A DNA stretch of 20,168 bases, taken from positions 1 to 20,168 of the IMG/VR virus record IMGVR_UViG_3300021335_000121; one strand, written 5' to 3'. Below, in pieces: positions 1 to 9,557 of the stretch. How positions within the stretch are numbered: position 1 is the stretch's first letter; each line of letters starts with the position of its first letter. The notes below the pieces were generated by a model, which did no database searches, was not told where the DNA came from, and saw nothing but the letters and a program-made list of their open reading frames with translations. A program made the position numbers and the translations under genes. Source of the stretch: a virus.

Positions 1-104
1 GCACCTGTGATACCAGCGATATCGCCAACATCAGTTGACAGTTCGTTAAATTCTACTCTCCACTCTTCAAAAGTGAAAGATGCTGGTGCGTTTCTATCTG
101 CCAT
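1..104 (-). CDS. Virion structural protein, N-terminal fragment (runs off the left edge)
   Basis: The reading frame opens at ATG 104 and stays open to the window edge, giving about 34 residues that begin MADRNAPASFTFEEWRVEFN. The SFTFEEWR..FNELS..VGDI pattern resembles, from memory, the N-terminus of structural or fibre-type proteins placed after the baseplate genes in marine T4-like phages. It overlaps the end of the 77-aa gene by 11 bases, so the two are probably translated together as the tail end of the late baseplate operon. Only the first residues are visible, so the full domain content and function are unknown. The start and frame are well supported; the product name is an inference. 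Confidence 0.6.
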   Translation of the reverse strand, partial: MADRNAPASFTFEEWRVEFNELSTDVGDIAGITG

Positions 105-327
105 TGTTATCTACCATTTGCAACAAAAGACTTTTAATCTCATGCATTTCTGACTTTAAACTATTTATCTCTCTTGTCGCATCCCTTAATTCATCTTTTT
201 GTTTTTGTGCATTTCTTGACCTTTCGACTGCGGCACGATATGCAAACACATTTGTGTTCACAATTGCTTTCGACCCCATGTCTCTGACAAGGTGTTCATG
301 ACCTTCTACTTTTAAAAAATCACTCAT
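94..327 (-). CDS. Small coiled-coil protein between structural genes, 77 aa
   Basis: This is a short, highly charged protein (begins MSDFLKVEGHEHLVRDMGSK). From about residue 30 to 72 it is rich in K, E, R, Q and L with heptad-like hydrophobic spacing (ELRDATREINSLKSEMHEIK), which predicts a single amphipathic helix or coiled coil. Its ATG at 327 shares a base with the TAA of the 2126-aa gene (TAATG), and its end overlaps the next gene by 11 bases, so it is translationally coupled inside the late structural operon. The position suggests a small virion component or an assembly helper for the neighbouring large proteins. No catalytic motif is seen and the function is unknown. Confidence 0.75.
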   Translation of the reverse strand: MSDFLKVEGHEHLVRDMGSKAIVNTNVFAYRAAVERSRNAQKQKDELRDATREINSLKSEMHEIKSLLLQMVDNNGR

Positions 328-3300
328 TATGTTGCCAATGCGATTGCTCGCAAGTCCTTAATTCTTGGTGGTTCTGAGGAGTTAATACCTTGCATTCTAA
401 TCTTGATTGCAAAGGAGATGAACTCTTCTAGACCATCTTGTGTATAATTATATTCAATAAAGTCATCAACAGTTGTTGATTCGTTTACTGATATGTCTGG
501 CCCACCAGTTTCGTTAAAGTATCTCCAACCAATTTCATCAAAATCAGATGCGTCATCTGAACGAAGTATCTTGTACATGACTTGAATTTCAGCACCAGAG
601 AATCTAACTGCACTATGAAGTACTTTCAATGCAGTAGCAGGATTTTCTAGTGTAACTCTCTTAGTACAATAGACTGCTTCATTACTATCACCATCTGGTT
701 CTATTGGAGAAACATAATCTGTTGTTGGAAATACAGCAGAAGAACTATCAATATTATCTAGTCGGTTTGTAAATGCAACAACTGATTTTCTGTCCAAGTC
801 AATGACAGGAGATAGGTTTTCTTTTGTAGTTGACATTGTAAAATCTAAGAACATTGACTTACTACCAGCAAGTTCATTTGTTTCATTGATAGGTGATGCA
901 ACCAGTTTTGGAGCATTAAAGAAGAAGTTTTCACCTATAGTAATTGTCTCTGCATTCTGAGCAGTCAGTGCAGCAGTACTATAAGACGATTGTGAACCAC
1001 TTGGTGATGTACCAGTTGTTGCACGAATAGTACCTTCAATCTTTGTATCTGGATGTTCTACTACTGGAATGAGTGTTTGAATACCATCCATCATTGCGTT
1101 TTCAGTTGCAGTTACAGAAGTTCCACCACTTGTACTATCGGTATCAGATGCAGTTGTCAAAGAGATAACGTAAGAGTCAATTCCTATATTTGATATTGTT
1201 GTGTGTGTCTTATTAATTTCAGTCAATGGTACATTGTTGATTTGATATAATTCAACCGTTGCACCTTGAGCATGAATGGCAGCAGTAGTACTATCTGCAC
1301 CTCTTGATAATGATGTAACATTAGTACCGCTAATTGTACCTGTCATAATTTCATCACCAATCTTTAAGTGAATACTTCCAGAAGTTGCACTTGATGGAAA
1401 CAATGATACACTTGTAAGAGCAAGGGCATTAGCACTTGCATTTATACCACCACCAGTGGCAAGCGTTGTTGAAATTCCAGACTTTGCACCAGCAATAATT
1501 ACATTACTATCTGTGTCATACATATGATGGTCACGATGTGTAACCTTTACCTTTTGATTTAATGATGCAGTTCCAGATGAGAAGAACTGTAATGGGTCTT
1601 TCTCAAGTGAAGCAACAGGTAAGTCATCGTTTACCAAAGTTAGTTTTGCATTAACATTCGTTGAGAATGATGCACGATACAATGTAAACTTCAAGTCTTC
1701 AAAGTCATACGCAGTCCAAGTTGAGTTGTTCTGTGACTTAAAGAGAACACCCAAGTAAGGCTGTTCTGAAATCATACGATTACCACCGACATCTTTTTCA
1801 CCCATTCTTGAAATCCAAGTAAGGTATTTGTCTGAATCTGTTTGTAAAACAATTGCAACCTCAACACCGTTTTTCACATATACAGGTGAATCGAATACAA
1901 ATGTTGTAGGAGTTGCACCAGTACTTGATACACTTACTTCAGCAGGAGTTAAAGTTTTAGATGCAAAAGGAAGAACTTTTGTAGTTGGATAACCAGTATT
2001 CATAGTTCTAATCTGACAAGTAACAGGAATGTTTTCATCCTTCTGTGAGAAGAATACATCTATCTTTGTAATATATTCTCCACCTTCTGCTTGTGGCATA
2101 ATTGATTGGGCAAGCGGATCCCACCATCCAACTACTGCATCTCTAGTAGATGTTTCAGTTGTTGTTCTATTATCTCTTACAGATGTTCTAACAACATCTG
2201 CATTTCTAGTTGCAATAATTGTTTCTTGTACTGTATTCAAGATACCAGTTGCAGAATAAGTTGCTTGTGCAAATGATTCTGGTTCTGGGTCTGTCGAATT
2301 AGTTGAAGATGTTGTAAGTCTGAATACTCTCTGACCAGTTCTAAAACGTGGATTGCCTCTTGTGTTTGGATTAGGAATTGCAAACACACCAGACACACCA
2401 CCAGAAGCGGTTGTTACAAGATTACCCCCAAGTGAACCACCTGTTGGTGTTACATATGCAGCAACATTCTGTTTATCGAAGAATGGATAAACTCTCATAA
2501 GAGGTTTCATACCAGTAACACTAAATGCAACATTTCTTGCACGAATGAAAGGAACGAGAGCTCTTGATACTATTCTATCACCTTGTGATTCTCTATCAAT
2601 ACGAGGAACAACATTGGTGTTAATACCTTGTCTTGTTTGTCTATTAGTTGTAGTTGTAGTTGTTCTTTGAAGAACCGCACGACCTCTTGGTTGTCCAAGA
2701 TTAATAAACCTATGTTCTCTACGTCTACCACCTGTAGTAGTTGTTGTACCAGACCATTGAGTTTGCCATGCATTCCAGACTGTACCGATTGAATTTCTAT
2801 TTTGTGCAAAGACAGTATCGAAGTTACCTTCACGATTGATAATCAGTGCAGGCGCTCTTTCGGTTTCAAACCATTCATCACCAGATGGTGATAATTTACA
2901 TATACCTGTCCAAGTAAAATTAAGAACAGGGTTAAGATTTTCAACTCTACTTGCATATGAGTTCTGTGCAGCAACTATATGAGTATAAGGAAGAGTAATC
3001 ATATCACCTGTTTTTTGATAGTTGTCATTTGTTCTTTGAACATCAGTTGCATTTTCTTCTGAAAGACTTATACCCTTCATCTTGTATTGTGGGCGAAGTT
3101 CACCAAGTTCCATATCCATAGAGTTTCTATAGTCTGGATGTTGAACGTCACCAGTAGAGTGACCTTTGAAATTGTCTACAAGGAAACCAGATTTAAATCT
3201 ATTCAATCCATTTCCATCAAGTATTTCTAAAGACTGTGCCTCTTGTTCTAAGAGATTCAATGCAGTATAATATTCTACGTTTTCGATACGTTGTTCCAAC

Positions 3301-6300
3301 TTACCAATGTCACGCATTGTGTATCTACGATTATCTTCTTTAGTAAGTTTTGCATCATCAATATCTAACATATAAGCAGGGAATGTCATCTCCGCAAGTT
3401 TCATTGAGTTCTCAATTGGTTTAGGAGCATCTGGGTCTTCAGCAGGAGTACCAGAAGCAACTTTAAAATCACCCTCTGAAGTTAAGAATAAAGTATCAAC
3501 ACGGCCGAGGTAGAATTCAAAATCATATCCAATATTTGAATTATCTTTTGGTACGAGAACATTATGACCACCTGTACCTGTAAAGGAACGTGAACCAAAA
3601 TCGAAGGACATAGATGTTACCTTCTTGGTTGCGATACCTTGACCACTTGTTGCAGAGGACATAGTTGCATCGGCAACTCTTGGTCTAAAGTCTATTGTAT
3701 TTCTTAGGTCAAACTCACCAGAAGGTTCACGAACCTCTGGGTCAACTCTTGTTGCAGTATATGTTGGTACTTCTTTATAATCAATTCCATAGGAGTCAAT
3801 GGTAAAGAAATCACCAGCACCATGTTCAAAGTAATTGTAAACTACAAGAAGTCTTCCTGTAGGTGTAACAGCGTTACCTTTTCTTACAACCCTTGCAATG
3901 TCATAAAAGTTATCTCTTTGTCCAGTATCAAGAACATATCGTTCTGTAATGTTTTTAGAACCATCTGTTAATACATCAATCGTTGCAAATGCACTTGAAG
4001 TTTGTCCAGTTACTTTTTCACCAGACTGAAATTCTCTATTGTTTAATGTGACATAACACAGTACACTACTGCCTGGAATTGCAAGAGCTCTTGCACCAGA
4101 TGTTGCACCAACAATAAATTCTCCCTTAGTAAATACACCAGATTGACCAGTGACCGTAAACTGTGGAAGCGTTGGGTCTGCACTTGCACTCTCTGAGTCA
4201 AAGACTGCCCAAAGTTTGTATGCGTCTGCAACACCAAGTGAAATATCTTTATGATGTGCAGATGTACCGTATGCAGCTGCACCAGCAACACCATCGTTAT
4301 CTACAAGACATACAGATGCAAGTTGTGATGTCTTTGGAGTTTCAGCACTTGCAGTTCTTGTGACGGTTGTGATTAGTTTACATTTAATATTTGCAGCAGG
4401 AAATGCATTTGTGTTTGTAATAGTAAGACTGTTACCAGATGCATTGAATGTTGTATTGGTTGAATTCAAATTGATAAGGTCACCAGCAGCTGCACCAGAA
4501 CCACTGTTCGCAAGAACCGATACTACGAAATCTGTATTTGATTTTGCACTAAAAGTTTCGTTTGAATCGGCAGTTACGATTAACTGTCCACTGTTTGTAG
4601 AGTTAACCACAAACTGTCTACGAAAAGTTACTGAGGTAACAGAAGTATTACTATTACTATCAGTCTTCAGTGTCTTAATATTATTCTTTCTTAATTTTCT
4701 AAGAAGAAGATTTTTGTTTTGGTCTTGAAGATTTACACGTTTTCTAGTTGCGGGCACAGTTGTTTGTGCAACGCCAGGCGCAACGGTAACTGCAAGAGTA
4801 TCATCATCAGTAATTGTGTTTACAATTCTATCACCGACACCAGCAATATTGATAACATCACCAACACGAAGTTCTGTTACAAACTTAGTTCCAAAACCAG
4901 ATACGGTTGTACCAGAACCAGCAGTTGAAACCGTACCACTTAATGAAAATGATGTTCCAAGAACAGTATCAGCAGAAAAGTCTTGACCACTATCTGGGTC
5001 ATCCATGAATACCTGTTTAACTTTATCAAAAGTATTAATAATAATTGTATTGATTGTCAAGTCTGCATTTGAACTATTCTCAAGAATTTCATCAGTCTCA
5101 GCAGATGATGTTGTGGAAATTTTTTCACCTGTGTTAAAAGAACCGACAACATTAATTAATTCAATTTCATTGCTGTTTGCATAATGGATAAATCCACTTG
5201 CACCAGATGTTACACCAGTAACTTTTGCACCCACTGTAGTACCAGCAGATGGAGTACCAGACATTGTAAGTTTGGTAATCATACGAATATCAAAAAGGTA
5301 AAGGTTAAACTGAGATGTTAGACCAGTACCAGAGCCACTAGAAACTAATGCATCACTAGTTGCATCCGTACCAGAACGATGTTCAAATGCTCTTGCTCTT
5401 GCGACACCAATCTCACTACCAGCAGCCTGTCCTCTTGTTGCAGTTGCAGTATCCCTTAATGAAATCTTTTTGTATGGGTCAGTTACCTCACCAGTAATAA
5501 ATGGTGAAAGGTCTGGTGTACCATAAACCTTAGTAACCTTTGTAAAGTTACCAACTTCAGCAGGAGTAATTGAACCTTTAAATTCTTCAGAAGTTCTTGG
5601 TTTAGAAATATCAAGAAATGTAGGAGATGCAGTTTCGATTTCATATCCACGAACATATGCCTTGCCGGGCGATATCTGAACAGACATTAATCCTTCAGAT
5701 GTAGTTACACCTTGGTCTGTATTTACACCAGCGGCATACACACCCTCGTTTAATCCGTCATCAAGTGACTCACGAATATCCACACCAAATGGACGTACAG
5801 AGTAATCACCAGATTCATCGAATGTTCTTCTTGCAAGTGTATCACCAACTACAGAGTATTCTGTGTTTCTAGTAACTTCTTCAATAACACCATTCTTTAC
5901 ACGAAGGACTTCAATAAAATCTTCATCTTCAGCAGAACCAATTGGAAGTTTTGAAAGTGTAAGAGTTACCTTTAATCTGTGGGCACCCTTTGCGTTTACG
6001 TTTGAAGAACCCTGTGCATTATCTAAAAGAGATGTATCTACTTCTGGGGTTTGTAGGGTTTCTGAAATGGTAAGACCAATTCTATATGATGGAGTATTTG
6101 TGTATTTGTCAAGAACAATTCTTTGTGATGCAACACGAATAAACTGACCACGAACAAAGTACACACCTTCTTCTATATTCGCAGAAGAACCTGTTGCAGT
6201 TGCAGAAGATGCTTGAAGTGTTGCAGAAGATGAGTTTGCAACGATACCACCAACGACACCATTTGATTGAATGTTTTCATTATTAGAAAATGTTGTTGAA

Positions 6301-6707
6301 ACATTATCTGAACCAGTTGCAGTATACTTTACATAAAGTGTAAGAGGGTCAGTAGTTGTTGCAAGGTCAAAACCTACAACTGTTGCTTTAACACCAGATG
6401 TTGCACCAGTGATTGTTGTACCCACATAGTTTGCGGCATAACCAGATACAGGATTTGAATTAAATGTTGACTGAAGTTTTACTGCATAGTATTCATTAGT
6501 AAAACCAGATTGGCCTGGTATTACCATTGCACCTTCTTTGAACATATGTGTACCAAACTTTTCAATTTGGTTTTGCAGTATGGACTGAAGTTGAGTTAAC
6601 TCTCTTGCTTGAACGGCAAAGCCTGGACGAAAGAGAACACGATGAAAGTCGTCTGTGCTGTCAAAGTCATCGTAATACGGTGACACATTCAAATCGGTTT
6701 TTTGCAT
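327..6707 (-). CDS. Giant DUF4815-type baseplate/fibre-associated structural protein, 2126 aa
   Basis: The N-terminus (residues about 8-65: SPYYDDFD...VLFRPGFAVQARELTQLQ...FGTHMFKEGAMVIPG) and the segment at about 920-1010 (YVLDTGQRDNFYD...VVYNYFEHG...TIDFRPR) are the pattern known as DUF4815 in virion proteins of marine T4-like phages. Repeat-like modules of the form TITGATSGVKATV occur near residues 97, 494, 865 and 895. A glycine-rich module at about 592-642 (GTTVSGFGTKF...VGDVINI) resembles a common phage fibre domain. A low-complexity Thr/Asn/Arg stretch lies at about 1315-1355, then a domain beginning near 1525 (WWDPLAQSI) and a beta-rich C-terminus. There is no signal peptide or membrane segment. 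It starts 4 bases after the gp8 stop, so it occupies the place of T4 gp9/gp10 and probably attaches to the outer baseplate. The exact role is inferred; the structural assignment is firm. Confidence 0.85.
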   Translation of the reverse strand: MQKTDLNVSPYYDDFDSTDDFHRVLFRPGFAVQARELTQLQSILQNQIEKFGTHMFKEGAMVIPGQSGFTNEYYAVKLQSTFNSNPVSGYAANYVGTTITGATSGVKATVVGFDLATTTDPLTLYVKYTATGSDNVSTTFSNNENIQSNGVVGGIVANSSSATLQASSATATGSSANIEEGVYFVRGQFIRVASQRIVLDKYTNTPSYRIGLTISETLQTPEVDTSLLDNAQGSSNVNAKGAHRLKVTLTLSKLPIGSAEDEDFIEVLRVKNGVIEEVTRNTEYSVVGDTLARRTFDESGDYSVRPFGVDIRESLDDGLNEGVYAAGVNTDQGVTTSEGLMSVQISPGKAYVRGYEIETASPTFLDISKPRTSEEFKGSITPAEVGNFTKVTKVYGTPDLSPFITGEVTDPYKKISLRDTATATRGQAAGSEIGVARARAFEHRSGTDATSDALVSSGSGTGLTSQFNLYLFDIRMITKLTMSGTPSAGTTVGAKVTGVTSGASGFIHYANSNEIELINVVGSFNTGEKISTTSSAETDEILENSSNADLTINTIIINTFDKVKQVFMDDPDSGQDFSADTVLGTSFSLSGTVSTAGSGTTVSGFGTKFVTELRVGDVINIAGVGDRIVNTITDDDTLAVTVAPGVAQTTVPATRKRVNLQDQNKNLLLRKLRKNNIKTLKTDSNSNTSVTSVTFRRQFVVNSTNSGQLIVTADSNETFSAKSNTDFVVSVLANSGSGAAAGDLINLNSTNTTFNASGNSLTITNTNAFPAANIKCKLITTVTRTASAETPKTSQLASVCLVDNDGVAGAAAYGTSAHHKDISLGVADAYKLWAVFDSESASADPTLPQFTVTGQSGVFTKGEFIVGATSGARALAIPGSSVLCYVTLNNREFQSGEKVTGQTSSAFATIDVLTDGSKNITERYVLDTGQRDNFYDIARVVRKGNAVTPTGRLLVVYNYFEHGAGDFFTIDSYGIDYKEVPTYTATRVDPEVREPSGEFDLRNTIDFRPRVADATMSSATSGQGIATKKVTSMSFDFGSRSFTGTGGHNVLVPKDNSNIGYDFEFYLGRVDTLFLTSEGDFKVASGTPAEDPDAPKPIENSMKLAEMTFPAYMLDIDDAKLTKEDNRRYTMRDIGKLEQRIENVEYYTALNLLEQEAQSLEILDGNGLNRFKSGFLVDNFKGHSTGDVQHPDYRNSMDMELGELRPQYKMKGISLSEENATDVQRTNDNYQKTGDMITLPYTHIVAAQNSYASRVENLNPVLNFTWTGICKLSPSGDEWFETERAPALIINREGNFDTVFAQNRNSIGTVWNAWQTQWSGTTTTTGGRRREHRFINLGQPRGRAVLQRTTTTTTNRQTRQGINTNVVPRIDRESQGDRIVSRALVPFIRARNVAFSVTGMKPLMRVYPFFDKQNVAAYVTPTGGSLGGNLVTTASGGVSGVFAIPNPNTRGNPRFRTGQRVFRLTTSSTNSTDPEPESFAQATYSATGILNTVQETIIATRNADVVRTSVRDNRTTTETSTRDAVVGWWDPLAQSIMPQAEGGEYITKIDVFFSQKDENIPVTCQIRTMNTGYPTTKVLPFASKTLTPAEVSVSSTGATPTTFVFDSPVYVKNGVEVAIVLQTDSDKYLTWISRMGEKDVGGNRMISEQPYLGVLFKSQNNSTWTAYDFEDLKFTLYRASFSTNVNAKLTLVNDDLPVASLEKDPLQFFSSGTASLNQKVKVTHRDHHMYDTDSNVIIAGAKSGISTTLATGGGINASANALALTSVSLFPSSATSGSIHLKIGDEIMTGTISGTNVTSLSRGADSTTAAIHAQGATVELYQINNVPLTEINKTHTTISNIGIDSYVISLTTASDTDSTSGGTSVTATENAMMDGIQTLIPVVEHPDTKIEGTIRATTGTSPSGSQSSYSTAALTAQNAETITIGENFFFNAPKLVASPINETNELAGSKSMFLDFTMSTTKENLSPVIDLDRKSVVAFTNRLDNIDSSSAVFPTTDYVSPIEPDGDSNEAVYCTKRVTLENPATALKVLHSAVRFSGAEIQVMYKILRSDDASDFDEIGWRYFNETGGPDISVNESTTVDDFIEYNYTQDGLEEFISFAIKIRMQGINSSEPPRIKDLRAIALAT

Positions 6708-6710
6708 ATC

Positions 6711-8213
6711 TTAATATTCCACTACTACTTTAATGTCTTCTGTTTGGTCTGATGCTCTTGATATTGCTCTTCTGTTTTCTACATAGATTACTTCACCACT
6801 ATCTCTATCAAGTTCTGGTGATGCGTAACCACCAGCGAACACAACACCACTTACTGTTGCAGAAATACTAGTATCTACACTATAACTTGCACTTGATGAA
6901 CCACCAGTAACCGCAGCATTCGTAGAGAATGGAGTAAGGTTTTTATTTGTATCAAGTCCATAAGATGCATATTTTTCTTGAGCATAGTACAGAATTTTAT
7001 TAGTTGAATCGAATTCAATTACTCGACCTTGGGCCCCAGTTGTTGCTTGTGTAATAAGTTCATCTGCTTGATAAACTGTTCCAATTGTACCACTGAGAAT
7101 CAATGCATTTGTTGTTCTTGCAGTTGCAGCAGATGCCGCAGAACCACCAGCGTTTGGATTTTTCAAAATACCAACTCTTCTAAAATCGTTTACTTGTGTT
7201 GCGTCTGCATCTGAAGGTTCAAACTTTCCTTGAACCATTACATAGTGACCACCAAGTTCTGAAACGTCATCTGTACCGTGACCACCTGTTGGTTCAATGA
7301 TTGGAGTGATTGCACCAGCAGTTGCATTGTTCCACGATGTTAATGTTGAACCAGAAATTGCAGTAGTCGCTGCAGTGTCTGTGAAAATGTTTGTTCCAGC
7401 AAGGTCAACGACTGCGAAGGAATATGCTACACCAGCATTCTGCATACTTGTCTTAGTTGCACCATCACCAAACTCTTGAATTGTGCCACCAGATACAACC
7501 AACTTAATGATTGCAGTTGTCGTACCATCACCACGAACCTTAGTATAAAATGTACCGTTTGGATATGATGACCCACCACTTGTTACCATAACAACATTGA
7601 TTGGACGGTTAGCAGCAGAGTTTGCAGTAATCGTCACAGGCATAAAGTCTGTGGTTAAAAAGTTCTGAACTTCTGAAGTTGTCAGTGAGTACATAAACTT
7701 TAGATAATAATTTGCATCATGCCAGAATGGCCCAGTCTGTTCTGAAGTTGGTTCAGAACCAGAGATGTTTGTAGCACCAGTTTGAACAGGGTCACCGTTA
7801 TACAATACTTTGTATACACGATTTGCTGAAGTCAAGAAGTAATACGTTGAGTCATAAACTGAATTTGCACCACTTGATGTTGTTGTTTTTGTTGGGTAGT
7901 TTCCTGTTGTTGTTCCACCAGAGACATCATGTCTATACATATCGAATGCAGAAGTTGTTGCATAATTCCTACGAGGAATTGCAAAAGTTGTATTAGTACT
8001 ACCAATCAACTTTGCGGCAAGCATATCATCCCAATAATATGATTCTGGTGCAACACTATCTACAGGAGCAGGGGGAAGACTATCTGAAGTCGCACCCTCT
8101 GATGTCCAAGGTTGTGATTTACCCACGAACATATAATATTTGTCAGTACCAAATGAGTCCTTAAAAGACTTTGCACTTGACTGTCTGAACTTTTCTGTAA
8201 TAATAGCTGCCAT
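6711..8213 (-). CDS. 8: Baseplate wedge protein gp8-like, 500 aa
   Basis: Two ends match T4 gp8 as I recall it. The N-terminal block (ITEKFRQ...YYMFVGKSQPW...PPAPVDSV...FAIPRRNY, residues 5-84) corresponds to the gp8 run FGRSEPW...PPYPTDSV...IPRRDW. The last 35 residues (LDRDSGEVIYVENRRAISRA followed by SDQTEDI) correspond to gp8 HSGEMIYMENRPP...DQTEEI. In T4 gp8 is a dimer in the baseplate wedge, bound to gp7. This copy has 500 residues against about 334 in T4; the extra sequence is a Thr/Ser/Gly-rich middle with a TTGAQGRVIEFDS module near residue 390. The start follows an AGGA ribosome site 8 bases upstream, and a TAAATAA promoter-like element sits just before it. It stops 3 bases before the 2126-aa gene. 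Confidence 0.85.
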   Translation of the reverse strand: MAAIITEKFRQSSAKSFKDSFGTDKYYMFVGKSQPWTSEGATSDSLPPAPVDSVAPESYYWDDMLAAKLIGSTNTTFAIPRRNYATTSAFDMYRHDVSGGTTTGNYPTKTTTSSGANSVYDSTYYFLTSANRVYKVLYNGDPVQTGATNISGSEPTSEQTGPFWHDANYYLKFMYSLTTSEVQNFLTTDFMPVTITANSAANRPINVVMVTSGGSSYPNGTFYTKVRGDGTTTAIIKLVVSGGTIQEFGDGATKTSMQNAGVAYSFAVVDLAGTNIFTDTAATTAISGSTLTSWNNATAGAITPIIEPTGGHGTDDVSELGGHYVMVQGKFEPSDADATQVNDFRRVGILKNPNAGGSAASAATARTTNALILSGTIGTVYQADELITQATTGAQGRVIEFDSTNKILYYAQEKYASYGLDTNKNLTPFSTNAAVTGGSSSASYSVDTSISATVSGVVFAGGYASPELDRDSGEVIYVENRRAISRASDQTEDIKVVVEY

Positions 8214-8231
8214 TGTTTTTTCCTATAATCT

Positions 8232-8238
8232 TATTTAG
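8232..8238 (-). promoter_or_regulatory. Candidate late promoter variant (CTAAATA) upstream of gp8
   Basis: The minus strand reads GACTAAATAAGATTATAGGA, with CTAAATA 19 bases before the gp8 start and overlapping the stop codon of the 60-aa gene. It shares the TAAATAA core with the two full TATAAATA sites in this window and occupies the same position in a gene junction. T4-type late promoters are a single -10-like TATAAATA element read with the phage sigma factor gp55. This variant is weaker evidence because it differs at the 5' end. Confidence 0.4.
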
Positions 8239-8417
8239 TCTGCATCTGCAATTGTTAGTTCACCAGATTCTACTTGACGCATAATTTCATCATAGAAACG
8301 ATTGCCGACAGAGGGGTTTGAAACGTGCCAAGTTTCCTCGTCTACAACAAAAGTAATAGAATGTTTGTCATTTTTAGTTGATGCGTCAGATACATATTGT
8401 GCTGATGTAATATTCAT
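8235..8417 (-). CDS. Small fibre-cassette protein, 60 aa
   Basis: The chosen start is ATG 8417 (MNITSAQYVSDASTKNDKHS). An AAGGA ribosome site lies about 10 bases upstream, and this start leaves a clean 13-base gap after the fibre gene; an earlier in-frame ATG would overlap that gene by 41 bases and lacks such a site. The sequence follows a pattern I recall from short phage proteins next to fibre genes: MNITSA..Y, a central hydrophobic strand with VDxE, then N..YxxI. The C-terminus is acidic. It lies between the fibre gene and gp8, so a role as a fibre chaperone or accessory factor is plausible but unproven. There is no membrane segment. Confidence 0.7.
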   Translation of the reverse strand: MNITSAQYVSDASTKNDKHSITFVVDEETWHVSNPSVGNRFYDEIMRQVESGELTIADAD

Positions 8418-8430
8418 TTTTTTAATATCC

Positions 8431-9540
8431 TTATAACTCTGCATCAAATTTAATGTGTGCAGTGCCATCATTGTTGCCTCTTAAAAGAGTAGACTGACCT
8501 GTACTCATATTACTGGAAGTATTAACACGAAGACCTGCCATGTGAGTTGTTAAACCATCACCAGCATTGATACTGCTCAAATTCCCTCCAGCACCAAGTA
8601 TCATAAGATTTCCACTTGTACCTATTGCTGGGCCCGCTCGCATTTCAGTCGTAAAGGGAATAACACCCCTTTGGTCTGTGCCAGTGCTGTAGTTTACCAA
8701 TACGACCAAATTTTGATAACCACTGGCCGAACCTTGGGTACGCTGATAGTACCTTTGACAAAGCGCAAGTTCTTCCCCAAAACTTAATCTTTCAAAATCT
8801 GTGACTGATTCATTAATTTCTAACTGACAACCAGTAAGTAAAAATACAGTATTACCAGAACCATTATGTTTAATAGTTACCACCAATCCATTCGTAACAG
8901 CTGCAGTCAAATCAGCGCCTGTCATCTCATGAGTATATCTTGCCCAACTAGTAGTTGTATTATGATTTTGTGTACTTCTATTTGTAGATGCACCACTGTT
9001 ATCAGCACTATTCATAGTACCGACAACAGATGTAATTTTAGCAGTACCAGAGTTAGTAGTATGTTTAAGATAAAACGATAGAATAACTTTAGTAGAACCA
9101 CTTGAAGGTATATGAGATGCATTAATTGATTCTACAAACTGAGTAAGTCCAGTTGAATCACCACTTCCAGTACAAGATGCAGAGTACTTAAAGTTATTTG
9201 GTGAATCTGGTGTATCAGTAGATTGGGCATACGCATGACTGCCTGGAGCATAAAACTTCCATCTATCAGCACCATAAACATTACTAGAGAATGAAGTACC
9301 TCTTTGCCAGTGGTTAAATGAACCATTGATGAGAATATTTTTACGACCAAGGTTTACTGATTTTGCAGAGGTCACAGCATTATCAGCAAGTTTTGCAGTT
9401 GTTACTGAACCATCAGCAACATCAGAAGCAACAACTGCACCAGCAGGAATTTTTGCAGAGGTTACTGCATCAGCAGCAATCTTTGCAGTTGTTATAGAGT
9501 TACTTGCGAGAGCGTTTGCTCCTAGTGTATCAATAGCCAT
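8431..9540 (-). CDS. Tail fibre protein with N-terminal TTAK/TSAK repeats, 369 aa
   Basis: Residues 15-60 are tandem, roughly 15-residue repeats (SITTAKIAADAVTSAK, SVTTAKLADNAVTSAK), a fibrous phage repeat expected to form a trimeric shaft or attachment stalk. Residues 67-95 (KNILINGSFNHWQRGTSF, then ADRWKFY) are a motif widely seen in fibre proteins of tailed phages, followed by a beta-rich, carbohydrate-binding-like region to about residue 235. The segment FGEELALCQRYYQRTQG near 250-270 is also typical of fibre C-terminal halves. A GGGAG ribosome site sits 6 bases before the start. With the preceding 286-aa gene it forms a host-recognition cassette between gp7 and gp8. The receptor is unknown. 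Fibre identity is secure; orthology to a named T4 fibre gene is not claimed. Confidence 0.85.
   Translation of the reverse strand: MAIDTLGANALASNSITTAKIAADAVTSAKIPAGAVVASDVADGSVTTAKLADNAVTSAKSVNLGRKNILINGSFNHWQRGTSFSSNVYGADRWKFYAPGSHAYAQSTDTPDSPNNFKYSASCTGSGDSTGLTQFVESINASHIPSSGSTKVILSFYLKHTTNSGTAKITSVVGTMNSADNSGASTNRSTQNHNTTTSWARYTHEMTGADLTAAVTNGLVVTIKHNGSGNTVFLLTGCQLEINESVTDFERLSFGEELALCQRYYQRTQGSASGYQNLVVLVNYSTGTDQRGVIPFTTEMRAGPAIGTSGNLMILGAGGNLSSINAGDGLTTHMAGLRVNTSSNMSTGQSTLLRGNNDGTAHIKFDAEL
9361..9498 (-). repeat. Degenerate coding repeats in fibre N-terminus (TTAK/TSAK)
   Basis: Four short repeats encode variants of ..TTAKIAADAVTSAKI... At the DNA level the plus strand shows repeated TTTGCAG(A/T) blocks with GCA-rich spacers. 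They form the repetitive stalk of the fibre protein and could support slippage or recombination between fibre genes. Confidence 0.7.
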
Positions 9541-9557
9541 TGACTACTCCCTATCCC

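Noticed and set aside
157-166. GATAAATA-like late promoter before the left-edge structural gene
   Set aside because: It is within the 77-aa coding region, about 60 bases before the next ATG, and mismatched at the first base; translational coupling explains that gene's expression.
4360-4728. Plus-strand frame of 122 codons inside the 2126-aa gene
   Set aside because: It is antisense to a clearly conserved structural protein, has no good ribosome site and low-complexity composition; similar plus-strand frames elsewhere (for example 15542-16105 and 9673-10056) are rejected for the same reason.
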